Positions 38,092-46,924 of a DNA stretch of 58,497 nt are shown here, piece by piece (the first letter of the stretch is position 1; each line of letters opens with the position of its first letter). The stretch comes from Rubritalea profundi (GTDB lineage Bacteria > Verrucomicrobiota > Verrucomicrobiia > Verrucomicrobiales > Akkermansiaceae). Position numbers and translations under genes: made by a program. The DNA is taken from contig NZ_MQWA01000001.1 in the NCBI RefSeq assembly GCF_002954445.1, positions 110,964 to 169,460 of the forward strand, written 5' to 3'. A model generated the notes under the pieces. The model was not told the origin of the DNA and did no database searches. It was given only the letters and a program-made list of their open reading frames with translations.

Positions 38092-38805
38092 CTATTGAGC
38101 GACTTCCTTAGCTTTAGCAAAAGATGCTTGAGAGCCCTTCGCTAATACTTTTCCGTCTTTGTCGACAAAACAGTAAAATGGAACATACCGCTCCGTTTTA
38201 AACTTTGCTAAATCAGCCTTGGCTATGCTTTGCTTCATGACATGTAACCATGGAAAGTTTTCTTTTTTGGCCCACGCAAGAGCAGATTCCTCATTACTAT
38301 CAAGGCTAACGTGAATGAATTCGACATTTTCATTACCTGCTATTTCTTTGTTGAATTTGGCCACTAACTGTGGCGCAGCTTTACGACAAGGTGGTCACCA
38401 ACTCGCAGAATAATAGAGTAAGTAATATTCCGGAACTTTCTCAATCTGAGCCTTCTTGAAGCGCTTACCGTCAAGCCGCACAAGAGTTTTCTCATTCAGC
38501 TTAGACCCCACTGTTTGAGCTGCCAATTGTTCCTCCACCGTAGGAGCATTTGCAGCAGCCTCTTTAGCGGCAACCTCTTCAACTTTTACATTCACCCAGT
38601 CGCGATCCGATGGTGAAAGCACATCCATCGAAAACTTGAGTTTCTTATACTTTCGTAGAACCGTGACTTCTTTGGTCTCTTGGTCGAAGGATTTATACTC
38701 ACCCTCAAATGTCTTTAAGCCGTCAACACTCGTCCAAGTCCTTGCTTGAGCTGGAAGCCCTAACAATGATAAAGCCAGTACTATTTTATAACTTTTTGAA
38801 AACAT
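38092..38805 (-). CDS. SHD1-thioredoxin protein with TGA at the redox Cys: candidate selenoprotein
   Basis: One frame of 237 codons, broken only by TGA at 38395-38397 (codon 137). The N-terminus is a signal peptide (cleavage near AQA-RT). Residues 22-70 match an SHD1 domain (RTWTSVDGLKTFEGEY, then LSPSDRDWV). The C-terminal part is a thioredoxin of the nucleoredoxin/TlpA kind: LLYYSASW-(TGA)-PPCRKAAPQLV, FIHVSLDSNEESALAWAKK, YVPFYCFVDKDGKVL. The expected motif is SASWCPPC, so the TGA stands exactly at the N-terminal, attacking Cys. That is the position where selenocysteine occurs in known selenoproteins (UxxC). A SECIS-like hairpin follows. Read as a stop, the product is 136 residues without any redox centre. 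A Cys-to-stop mutation is the alternative. Confidence 0.6.
38360..38374 (-). promoter_or_regulatory. Possible bacterial SECIS hairpin
   Basis: On the coding (minus) strand, 20 nt after the TGA, GCCAC pairs perfectly with GUGGC around the loop AGUUA. The loop begins 25 nt after TGA and has G at its second place followed by U, as the general bacterial SECIS rules ask (loop 16-37 nt away, G within the first two loop bases). It lies in coding sequence. A 5-bp stem can arise by chance. Confidence 0.35.
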
Positions 38806-38914
38806 TATTGCCTAAGTTGCAACGTCTATTACCATTTGTCAATGCTCAAGCTGCCCCCAAGATGACCGCTGAGCCTGTTGCCAACTTAAGAAAGCTGGTC
38901 AAGCTCTCCAAACG

Positions 38915-38946
38915 AAAAAGCGCCCCCATTAGGATGCGCTTTTTTT
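38915..38946 (-). terminator. Terminator of the tRNA-Asp pair
   Basis: AAAAAGCGC/GCGCTTTTT stem with a 12-nt loop. On the minus strand it follows the second tRNA by about 10 bases and continues into a T-run, so it can end the tRNA transcript. Confidence 0.85.
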
Positions 38947-38956
38947 AATCAACGAG

Positions 38957-39033
38957 TGGCGGAGCGGACGGGAATCGAACCCGCAACCTCCGCCGTGACA
39001 GGGCGGTGCTCTAACCAATTGAGCTACCGCTCC
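38957..39033 (-). tRNA. tRNA-Asp (GTC), copy nearer the terminator
   Basis: 77 bases on the minus strand with the CCA end encoded. Acceptor GGAGCGG/CCGCTCC, anticodon stem CCGCC/GGCGG around loop CTGTCAC (anticodon GTC), T-arm GCGGG/TTCGATT/CCCGT. It is identical over its whole length to the copy at 39066-39142. Confidence 0.95.
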
Positions 39034-39065
39034 ACTTAGTCGATGTGTTTTGCATTGAAAGAAGA

Positions 39066-39142
39066 TGGCGGAGCGGACGGGAATCGAACCCGCAACCTCC
39101 GCCGTGACAGGGCGGTGCTCTAACCAATTGAGCTACCGCTCC
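39066..39142 (-). tRNA. tRNA-Asp (GTC), promoter-proximal copy
   Basis: Identical in sequence to the tRNA at 38957-39033, 32 bases upstream of it. The two are probably cut from one transcript. Anticodon loop CTGTCAC gives GTC; CCA is encoded. Confidence 0.95.
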
Positions 39143-39442
39143 ATCGTCTTTCGTTGCTTTGCCTTGCGGCGGCTGGAACCTACCTATTTCCATGCCCTGT
39201 GCAAGTCCTTTTTAACTAAAAAACTCAGATTTGTTTTCACCCATAAACATCGCAGCTCTTAGCTATCTTAAAATCAACACACTAGATGAATTTCACCTTT
39301 CTTAACTTTCAACTCAACACCCGCAATCCCTACGAAACAACCAACTCGAGAGGATCCATTTAAATTCCTATTTTCTTAATTTTGCTAGAATCGTAGAGAA
39401 ATCCACTTGCAAGTAATACGCTTTCAGCAATTACTCGCAGCT
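39143..39442. other. Gap between tRNA-Asp pair and tsaD
   Basis: 300 bases, AT-rich. It should carry the promoters of the minus-strand tRNA pair and of the plus-strand tsaD. No clear ORF, operator or hairpin was recognised. Confidence 0.4.
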
Positions 39443-40498
39443 GTGCCCGATACGACAGTCATCTTACTAGCCATCGAATCCAGCTGTGACGAAACAGCGG
39501 TTGCGATTTTACGAGGAAATTTAAATAAAGCCGAAGTGCTCAGCTCTGAGATTTCCTCGCAGATCGACATCCACCGCGAGTACGGAGGAGTGGTTCCTGA
39601 GTTGGCTTCACGTAATCACTCGCTAGCGCTGCGCCCACTGATCGACGCCGCATTAAACAAAGCTGGAGTTACTTTCGAACAAGTTGATGGGTTTGCTGCC
39701 ACCGCAGGCCCCGGTCTAGCATCATCTCTGCTGATTGGTCACACCGCTGCTAAGGCAATGGCAGTCGCGGCTAGCAAGCCCTTCATTTCGGTTAACCATA
39801 TGGAGGGCCACTTGCTCTCACCATTCATAGCGGGAGACAAAGGAATCCTCCCCAACATCTCGTTAGTTGTCTCTGGTGGGCACACCATGATCCTGCACAC
39901 CAAACAATTTGGCGAGTACGAGCTATTAGGTAAGAGCGTGGATGATGCGGCTGGCGAAGCCTACGATAAGGTCGCCAAGATGCTAGGTCTCCCCTATCCC
40001 GGAGGCCCAGAAATCGAGCGAGTCGCACGTGACGGCAGCCCTGTTGCATACAGCTTCCCCCGTTCAATGCTCAAGCGAGCCAACCTCGATTTTTCCTTCT
40101 CAGGTCTCAAAACTGCAGTGCTCTATACTATCTCAGAGCTCAACCCAGAAACCGGACTAGCCACCGCTGAGCAACTTCCAGACATCTGCGCCTCCTTCCA
40201 AGCTGCCGTCATCGAAGTCTTGGTTAAGAAAACTATTCGTGCGGCCCAGTCAGTCCAAGCGGATCGCATCACCATGTCTGGCGGAGTTTCCTGCAATGGC
40301 GCCCTCCGCGACGCAATGGCTGACGCCTGTAAGCGGCACAACATGGAGCTCGAAGTCTGCAGCAAGCACCTAAGCACTGACAATGCAGCCATGATCGCCT
40401 TCGTTGGACTGCAAAAATTCCTCAGAAATGAATACTCAGACATGTGTTGCGATATCGACCCAAACCTCCCACTCAACACTCTGAAATTGCGTAAATAA
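39443..40498 (+). CDS. tsaD: tRNA N6-adenosine threonylcarbamoyltransferase TsaD
   Basis: Transfers the threonylcarbamoyl group to A37 of ANN-reading tRNAs. About 351 residues from GTG 39443 (MPDTTVILLAIESSCDETAVAIL); the frame is open to a TTG at 39407 but the shorter start fits the family. ESSCDET, ISVNHMEGHLLSPF (metal-binding His), LVVSGGHTMI, KSVDDAAGEAYDKVAKMLGLPYPGG and SGGVSCNGALRDAM are all family signatures. The threonylcarbamoyl-AMP synthase and TsaB/E are not in the window; tcdA, which acts next, is at 18 kb. Confidence 0.95.
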   Translation: MPDTTVILLAIESSCDETAVAILRGNLNKAEVLSSEISSQIDIHREYGGVVPELASRNHSLALRPLIDAALNKAGVTFEQVDGFAATAGPGLASSLLIGHTAAKAMAVAASKPFISVNHMEGHLLSPFIAGDKGILPNISLVVSGGHTMILHTKQFGEYELLGKSVDDAAGEAYDKVAKMLGLPYPGGPEIERVARDGSPVAYSFPRSMLKRANLDFSFSGLKTAVLYTISELNPETGLATAEQLPDICASFQAAVIEVLVKKTIRAAQSVQADRITMSGGVSCNGALRDAMADACKRHNMELEVCSKHLSTDNAAMIAFVGLQKFLRNEYSDMCCDIDPNLPLNTLKLRK

Positions 40499-40583
40499 CC
40501 TTGGCCCCAAACCTGTGCTTGCCGCCCCACTCATAATTCACTAAAGACTAGCCCACACCTACAACACCCGACCCAATCTTCAA

Positions 40584-41747
40584 ATGTCCGAAAAAAATTC
40601 CACACCCACAGCTGCCCCAGCGAGCAGCCAAAATACTCTCATCATGATCGTCATAGCGATGTTAGCTATCATTGCCCTCATGATGTTCTTCAGCATGCAG
40701 CAGAAAGGTAATGTTCCTGCAGTGAGTGGAGTAAATACCGAAAAGCTCATCGGGCTCCGTCAGAGTGTCGCCACCAAAGAGCAAGAGCTCAAGTCACTCG
40801 GTATCGCTCTCCCGGCTGATACCAGTTCAATTGATGAGCTCAGCACACGCATCAGCCGCGATGCTATGGATTTGCGCACCAACATTGAGGAATTCCAAAC
40901 TGCCCTCAGTGCCAAAGAAGCCTCACTCACCAAGGCTCAGCTCGATCTCAAGGCGGCGGGTTCAATGAACCAGTCACTCAGCGATGAAGCGAGTAAACTC
41001 CGTTCACAGCTGGCGCAACTCCAAGGCCAACAAGTAAATGTTGCCTACCTCAAACAAGAAGCTGAAGCCCTCAAAGCTAAGCTAGCCGAGCGCGACAAAC
41101 AAATCAAAGAGCTAGCTGGACGCCCTACACCGGAAACGGTTGCCCAATTTCGCGCATCACTCAATGAGACCATGCTCACCAACGAAAAGCTCAATAAGAA
41201 GATTGCTGACCTCGAAGTCCAGTTAGTTGGCGCGATGAACTCAAGCGAGGTCGAAAGAATGAGAATCGAACTGCAACAACTCCGTGCGGCAAACGACTAC
41301 GACAGCCTCTATGCTAAATCTGTAGACGAGCTTCACCCTGCAGCATCACGACTCTATAAAGAACTAGAGAAGCTAGAAGACTTCAACCCTAAACAGCTGG
41401 TTGAAGCTTACGGACTTATCAATACCGAACTCAACGATCACATGGTTCGCTCAATTCGCTTCAAGACCAATTCGTCAGAAGTAGCTGACAAAGACCGCTC
41501 GGAAATTATAGACACCCTTGCTGCTGCTCGCCCAGATTCATTCTTCCTTATCGTCGGCTACGCCTCCGAGACCGGCAACAAAGTGGATAATAAAATCCTC
41601 TCAGCTAAACGCGCAGTCGCAATAGCATCTATCGTTAAACACGTCAAAGACGGTAACACGCGCGCAGTGTTCCTAGGCCAAACCGATCGCTTCTCAAAGC
41701 AGCCACTCGATAATCAAATCTGTGAGATCTGGGAAATAAGAAAATAA
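40584..41747 (+). CDS. Inner-membrane-anchored coiled-coil protein with OmpA-like C-terminus
   Basis: 387 residues. One membrane helix (TLIMIVIAMLAIIALMMFF) near residue 18, then a coiled coil to residue about 250, then an OmpA/MotB-like peptidoglycan-binding domain (VRSIRFKTNSSEVADKDRSEIIDTLAAARPDSFFLIVGYASETG, KRAVAIASIVK). It probably spans from the inner membrane to the cell wall. A barrel protein gene follows after 19 bp, so both may act in the envelope. Confidence 0.8.
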   Translation: MSEKNSTPTAAPASSQNTLIMIVIAMLAIIALMMFFSMQQKGNVPAVSGVNTEKLIGLRQSVATKEQELKSLGIALPADTSSIDELSTRISRDAMDLRTNIEEFQTALSAKEASLTKAQLDLKAAGSMNQSLSDEASKLRSQLAQLQGQQVNVAYLKQEAEALKAKLAERDKQIKELAGRPTPETVAQFRASLNETMLTNEKLNKKIADLEVQLVGAMNSSEVERMRIELQQLRAANDYDSLYAKSVDELHPAASRLYKELEKLEDFNPKQLVEAYGLINTELNDHMVRSIRFKTNSSEVADKDRSEIIDTLAAARPDSFFLIVGYASETGNKVDNKILSAKRAVAIASIVKHVKDGNTRAVFLGQTDRFSKQPLDNQICEIWEIRK

Positions 41748-41766
41748 ATCACTCATTCGACACCTC

Positions 41767-42663
41767 ATGAAAAACCTACTACTCAGCAGCACACTAGCAG
41801 CAGCTCTCACATGTTCTTCCTATGCAATGGAAGTAGCCCCTATCCAGACTGGATATATCTACGATTTCGGTGCGAATGTTGATGGCGGCGGTGACGTCTC
41901 TAACCAGTTCTTCCACATCTCAGGTGGCGTCCCAATTTATAATAACAATGACGACCTATTCGTCGCTCTCACAGCCTCCTACCAACTCCATTCCTACGAT
42001 TTCGACGGTGGGTCTGCAGGCAGTTTTGTTGGACTCAATCCTTGGGATAACATCCACACTAGTAATTTAGGAGCGCTCATTAGCTGGAAATTTGCCGACA
42101 ACTGGAAACTCTTTGCTCTCCCCAGCGTCAGAACCTCTGGTGAAAGCGGCGCTAGTTTTAGTGACACCCTCACAGGTGGAGCCCTACTTGGTGCCTCCTA
42201 TAAATTCAGTGACACCCTGACTATTGGGCCAGGTGTGGGTTATGTCGGGCAACTCGAAGATAGTGCCAGCGTCTTTCCTATCCTTGTTGTTGATTGGGAA
42301 TTTTGCCAGAATCTGAGTCTCACCACCGGCCCTATTGTTGGAGCATCACTCGGCCCAGGTTTAGCCGTCAAATGGCAAATCAAACATGACTTACGTTTCA
42401 CCTTTGGAGCTCGCTCCGAACGCCTCCGCTTCCGTCTTGATGACTCCATTACAAACGGCAAACAGGCCATTGGTGAAGATAACAGCATCCCAGTATTTGG
42501 CATACTCACATGGCAAGCCAATGATAACCTGCAGACCTCTTTTATCGCAGGTGTTGGTTTTGCTAATGATCTTTTACTCGATGACTCTAACGGTCACCGT
42601 ATAGCCAGAGAAGACTACGACCCATCTCCATTCATCGGTGTGAACCTCGGGTATTCATTCTAG
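41767..42663 (+). CDS. Outer-membrane beta-barrel protein
   Basis: 298 residues with a signal peptide (cleavage near SYA-ME). Alternating polar/aromatic strands (FFHISGGVPIYNNNDDLFVALTASYQLHSYDF, LTIGPGVGYVGQLED, LTTGPIVGASLGPGLAVKWQIKHDLRFTFGAR) and a final aromatic strand (PFIGVNLGYSF) suit a barrel inserted in the outer membrane. It may belong to the DUF6268-type porin-like group. It follows the OmpA-like gene closely. A terminator follows. Confidence 0.8.
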   Translation: MKNLLLSSTLAAALTCSSYAMEVAPIQTGYIYDFGANVDGGGDVSNQFFHISGGVPIYNNNDDLFVALTASYQLHSYDFDGGSAGSFVGLNPWDNIHTSNLGALISWKFADNWKLFALPSVRTSGESGASFSDTLTGGALLGASYKFSDTLTIGPGVGYVGQLEDSASVFPILVVDWEFCQNLSLTTGPIVGASLGPGLAVKWQIKHDLRFTFGARSERLRFRLDDSITNGKQAIGEDNSIPVFGILTWQANDNLQTSFIAGVGFANDLLLDDSNGHRIAREDYDPSPFIGVNLGYSF

Positions 42664-42702
42664 CACAATATCTAACTCGACCTTTGACAGTTATCAATAT
42701 TA

Positions 42703-42738
42703 AGCGCTCGTCACTCCCTGGAGTCCGAGCGCTTTTTC
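42703..42738 (+). terminator. Terminator of the OmpA-like/barrel unit
   Basis: Stem AGCGCTCG/CGAGCGCT with an inner ACTCC/GGAGT hairpin, followed by five T. It lies 40 bases past the barrel gene. Confidence 0.9.
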
Positions 42739-42768
42739 GCCTCATAAAGTAAACAATCCTACACTCTT

Positions 42769-43826
42769 TTGCATTTTCTCGACTCCATCACCCTGCCTAG
42801 TGATCTAAGCATCCATTCTGAGGTCATCGACGTCCGATCCCCCTCTGAATTCGCGATCGACCATATCCCAGGAGCAATCAACATCCCTGTCCTCAACGAC
42901 GAGGAAAGAGTAAAAGTCGGCACACTCTACAATGATTCGCCATTCGAAGCACGTAAGCTTGGCGCGGGATTGATCTCAGCCAATGCCTCAGCTGCTCTCG
43001 CTGGTCACTTTGCTGACAAAGAGATCGACTACAATCCACTGCTCTATTGTTGGCGTGGAGGAATGCGCTCGCGCTCGCTCACCCACATCCTGAGTTCCAT
43101 CGGCTTCAAAGCCATTTACTCAAAGGCGGCTACCGCTCATTTAGAAAATTTGTAGTAGACGACCTCAACCGCATTCTCACAGAAACTACACTGGAACTGA
43201 CTGTCCTCTCTGGCCTAACTGGCGTGGGAAAAACACGCATGCTCCACGCTCTCGAAAAACGTGGTGAGCAAATCCTCGACCTCGAGGGCTTAGCTAATCA
43301 CAAGGGATCGCTTTTAGGCAGCCCACAAGTAGGTAAGCAACCAAGTCAAAAGCAATTTGAAACACGACTTTGGAACGCCTTACAGTCGCACGACCCTCAG
43401 AAAAAGGTCTGGACCGAAGCTGAAAGCAACCGAATCGGTAATGTGCATTGCCCACCGGTCTTGTGGAAGAAATTGAGCCAAAGTAAACTCATTGAACTCA
43501 AGCTCTCAATCGCTGAGCGCTGCGTTCTGCTGCGTGAGGACTATCCACATTTTTGTGAAAATCCAGCCACTCTTACCGAACTCCTCAATGTGCTCGTACG
43601 CTTGCGTGGCCAGGACCAAGTCAGCCAGTGGCAAGAGCAAATTGCAAATTCCGATTGGGAAGCATTCCTTCAGTCTATCTTGGTCGACCACTACGACCTA
43701 AGCTATCGCAAACCGAGCGATCAGAAATCCATTTACTCAGCCCCCTTGGCCGAGCTAACTGTCGAGTCCGCTTCACTCTACTCCTACGACAAATCTGCCG
43801 AAGACCTCGTCAATCTGAATATCTAA
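42769..43826 (+). pseudogene. mnmH: tRNA 2-selenouridine synthase MnmH (SelU), frameshifted
   Basis: MnmH exchanges sulfur for selenium in 2-thiouridine at tRNA wobble positions using selenophosphate. The first frame has the rhodanese domain with Cys94 in LLYCWRGGMRSRSLTHIL. The frame changes near 43121-43124, where KGGYRSFRKF should follow. The second frame carries the P-loop domain: LTGVGKTRMLHALEKRG, LDLEGLANHKGSLLG, PSQKQFETRLW, WTEAESNRIG. One extra A in the AAA run at 43122-43124 would join the frames. A -1 slip there would also give YSKGGYR. Either a true mutation or a base-call error. It needs SelD, so the lineage has or had selenophosphate. Confidence 0.8.
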
Positions 43827-43830
43827 CCCC

Positions 43831-44595
43831 ATGCCTCCCCTCCGCCTGCAAGACGCGCATCTTCACCTTCAGTCGTCACTATTGATGGCTGATAGTGATG
43901 CCATTGTTAAGCAAGCGCAGGATGTCGGAATCAGCCAGATGGTTGTCAATGGCACCAGTCCACTTGACTGGGACGAAGTGAGCGAACTTGCACATCGCTA
44001 CCCAGAAATAATCATCCCATCGTTCGGCCTTCATCCCTGGAAAACTCCAGAAATCAAAGATGGATGGAAAGATCTTCTGATCGAAAAACTCGACTCCCAC
44101 CCGAATGCCTGCATCGGCGAATGCGGCCTCGACCGCTGGATGACTGGCCTAGACAAGCAAGCCCAAGAAGGGGCATTCGTCTTCCAACTCAAACTGGCTA
44201 GCGACAGGAACCTCCCAATCTCCATCCATATTCTTAAAGCCTGGGGTTGGCTGTTAGACATCCTACAGGAAACTCCCACACCGACTCGCGGCTTCCTCCT
44301 CCATAGCTTTGGCGGCTCCACAGAAATCGCGAAACAGCTGGCAAAACATGGAGCGTACTTTTCTTTTTCTGGCTACTTCCTGCAGCAACGCAAAATTGGC
44401 GTTCAAGACACATTTCGCTCCCTACCACGCGAGCGCATTTTGATAGAAACCGACGCTCCAGATATGACTCCCCCTCCCCAATGGATTAGCCATAGCCTTG
44501 TGAACCAGGCGAATCATCCAGCAAACCTCAGCTCAATCCTTACTGGTTTCGCTGAAGTGATGGATGAAAAAAAGAAACGCTGGCTGAGCAGTTAG
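43831..44595 (+). CDS. TatD-family metal-dependent hydrolase
   Basis: 254 residues. TIM-barrel metal-dependent hydrolase; TatD members are 3'-5' exonucleases/DNases. DAHLHL (the H-x-H metal site), PSFGLHPWKTP, ACIGECGLDRWM, LPISIHILKAWG, GFLLHSFGGS and ILIETDAPDM (Asp) are in order. It starts 4 bp after the mnmH frame ends. RNA or DNA substrate not known. Confidence 0.9.
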   Translation: MPPLRLQDAHLHLQSSLLMADSDAIVKQAQDVGISQMVVNGTSPLDWDEVSELAHRYPEIIIPSFGLHPWKTPEIKDGWKDLLIEKLDSHPNACIGECGLDRWMTGLDKQAQEGAFVFQLKLASDRNLPISIHILKAWGWLLDILQETPTPTRGFLLHSFGGSTEIAKQLAKHGAYFSFSGYFLQQRKIGVQDTFRSLPRERILIETDAPDMTPPPQWISHSLVNQANHPANLSSILTGFAEVMDEKKKRWLSS

Positions 44596-44631
44596 AGCTC
44601 AATTTCCAGCGCTTCTTTAAAGACTAAACTG

Positions 44632-46161
44632 CTACATCAACTGAGCACCAGCTTCAGCGAGTGGGCTGCGTTCACCACGTGACAGCGATACATGTGCCGT
44701 GAAAGGCTGCCCCTTTAGACGATTACGTGTGTAAACTAAACCGTTGCTCCGGCTATCAACGTAGGGGTTATCTATCTGCGCAGGATCTCCCACCATTACC
44801 AATTTTGACCCGCGCGACATCCGTGTCACTATCGTTTTAGCTTCTAAAGGAGTGAGCTGCTGAGCTTCGTCTAAAACAAAAAATCTGTTAGGTATAGATC
44901 GCCCACGAATGTAACAGAGCGCTTCGATCTCTATTAGACCTTGCTCAATAAGTGCTTCCCAAGGTTTGGCGTTAGTGACGGATTTACTCGCTGAATCCTT
45001 CTTTACTTGCTTGCGTCGAGGAGCTTGGCTGGTGTGAGCAGGCGGTGACATGAGTAGCTCCAAGGCATCGTAAATAGGCTGCAACCAAGGACGCATCTTG
45101 TCATCTAGATCACCAGGTAAAAAGCCAATCGTATCCCCCATAGCCACCACTGGTCTACTAACGGTAATTCCATTATACTCACGATTGAACATCTCGCTTA
45201 ACCCGGCCGCCACTGCAACCAGTGTCTTACCTGTACCAGCTTGCCCATAACAGGTGACTAGAGAAATATCAGGGTTGAGTAATGCGTCGATCAAACATTT
45301 TTGCCCCAAATTCAAAGGCTTCAAATGATGTCCATCTGGGATTTTAAGAACATTGGGAACTTGTAACCTAACAAAAGTCCCTTCGGAATCCAGGCGTGCA
45401 GGCATCGTCTGTTTCTCTCCAGCTTCGAGCAATACGTATTGGTTGAGAACCACTTCAGGTCTTCTCTCGTGCTCGATTTCTAAATGCCCAGCACTGGCGA
45501 ACTTTTGAAGCTCACTGGCTTCGACTTCCACAGTGCGCATGTCATAGTTAGACACCTCACTGGGATCCACTTTATCGTTGAGATAATCTTGGCAGTTGAT
45601 GTGCACGGCACGCGCCTTTAGCTGCATATTAAGATCTTTAGTAACTAAAACCACTGGTGAGCTATTGTGCTCAGCTAACAACAAAGTGGCCGCTAGTATA
45701 CGGTGATCGATACGCTCCCTGTCCGGAAACACTCTCAGGAATTGAGCTAGAATCTCAGAGTTTTCCATGCAGAAGGTAGGATCATAAATAACCAACCTCA
45801 CAGTCCCTCCCCCTTCAGTTTCAACTCCTTCGGTGACTTGCTCTGATGTGCCAAATATCTCAGTCAACTTACGGTGAACTTGCCGCGCATTCGCCCCACG
45901 CTCCGATTGTTCATTCTTAAATTTGTCTAACTCAGAGAGAACATCCGCTGGAATGCACACATGGTTGTTGGCGAACCGATTTAAACAACCCGGATCATGC
46001 AGCAGCACATTCGTATCTAACACAAAGTTTTTTGCCTTCTGATTTGGAGCTTTGATGCCGAACTCCTGTAATCGTTTACTGGTTCCTTTTTGCGATTTAG
46101 GATCCGTGCTGACCTTCGTTGCCTTATCGGTAACTTCTGAAGATTTGATAGATGAACTCAT
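44632..46161 (-). CDS. PhoH-like protein with N-terminal PIN domain
   Basis: 509 residues. An N-terminal PIN nuclease domain (NFVLDTNVLLHDPGCLNRFANNHV, DILSELDKF-like VLSELDKFKNEQSERG, SSPVVLVTKDLNMQLKA) is joined to a PhoH ATPase (YGQAGTGKTLVAVAAGL, RPVVAMGDTIGFLPGDLDDKM, FFVLDEAQQLTPLEAKTIVTRM, MVGDPAQIDNPYV). This is the long PhoH2/YlaK type, thought to be an RNA helicase/RNase. The pair is a stress-linked enzyme in other bacteria; nothing here proves the role. Confidence 0.93.
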   Translation of the reverse strand: MSSSIKSSEVTDKATKVSTDPKSQKGTSKRLQEFGIKAPNQKAKNFVLDTNVLLHDPGCLNRFANNHVCIPADVLSELDKFKNEQSERGANARQVHRKLTEIFGTSEQVTEGVETEGGGTVRLVIYDPTFCMENSEILAQFLRVFPDRERIDHRILAATLLLAEHNSSPVVLVTKDLNMQLKARAVHINCQDYLNDKVDPSEVSNYDMRTVEVEASELQKFASAGHLEIEHERRPEVVLNQYVLLEAGEKQTMPARLDSEGTFVRLQVPNVLKIPDGHHLKPLNLGQKCLIDALLNPDISLVTCYGQAGTGKTLVAVAAGLSEMFNREYNGITVSRPVVAMGDTIGFLPGDLDDKMRPWLQPIYDALELLMSPPAHTSQAPRRKQVKKDSASKSVTNAKPWEALIEQGLIEIEALCYIRGRSIPNRFFVLDEAQQLTPLEAKTIVTRMSRGSKLVMVGDPAQIDNPYVDSRSNGLVYTRNRLKGQPFTAHVSLSRGERSPLAEAGAQLM

Positions 46162-46924
46162 GGGTTATTTGGGTATTCATTTGGGTTAGGTTGTAGGCGC
46201 TTAAGCTTGATCGAGATGCCCCACCTACAGGAGTCTCGAATAATCACATCGGTATGCAATTCATGGAAAAACTTATCAAGATACCTAAACTATCGCACTA
46301 CTAGGGCGTTGATGTAAACATGATTCCATTGCCGCACCCTCAAAATCACCCACTAAATTTCAATAAAACATTGATAAGATGGAACTTAGGTCAATAGCCA
46401 AGCCCAATATTTTTTCTTATCTGGAAACAGAGCATCAATACTTGGACTTCAAATAGCTCCCCTAATCCAGCCAGAGTTCATAGCAATGTAATCAATAGAA
46501 ACCAATCCTATTCTTCTCTATGTGAAACTGACCGAAATCAGTCTCGAGAGAATCCAGCTACGTCACCTCTATACTTCAGTAATTTGAAGAAAAAACATTT
46601 CCTTCTCAGCTAGTGGAGATTCGTAATTTAGTTCGTCTTCTTTTTTACGATTCTACTTAACTTGCAGTCTAGAACCTTCTCTATTTCTGATACGCAATCA
46701 TCAGTAATTCGGCGATTGCGTAGGTCATATATTAGAAATTTGGCTCCTACTCAGGGGGTAAGGCGCGTCCATATCCAAGACCAGATTATTTTGAACAGGA
46801 AAAATAGCGCTCCAATTTATACTCAATCATCACTTCTCAGAAGAAATTTAGCCAACTGCTAAACTTCCTCTTTTTTAGCTCAGAACGGCATGATAAAATA
46901 AAACGATTACTGACAAAGTCTAAC
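46162..46924. other. Long intergenic region, no gene recognised
   Basis: 763 bases between divergent phoH and tdh. It is AT-rich and broken by stops on all frames I read; a 66-codon ORF at 46662-46862 has no recognisable features. It contains the promoters of both flanking genes. A small RNA or decayed gene could be hidden here, but no hairpin with a T-run or conserved motif stands out. Confidence 0.4.

Noticed and set aside
38709-38948. Plus-strand 79-codon ORF over the start of the thioredoxin gene and the tRNA terminator
   Set aside because: It is antisense to the signal peptide/SHD1 region and reads through the terminator hairpin; composition is that of a shadow frame.
39011-39262. ORFs of 60-65 codons across the tRNA-Asp genes
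   Set aside because: They translate tRNA sequence and its flank; such ORFs over tRNAs are a common artefact.
43100-43160. Programmed -1 frameshifting in mnmH
   Set aside because: The site CUCAAAG is not a good slippery heptamer (P-site pairing is lost on slipping) and no clear downstream pseudoknot or upstream SD is seen. Deletion or sequence error is simpler.
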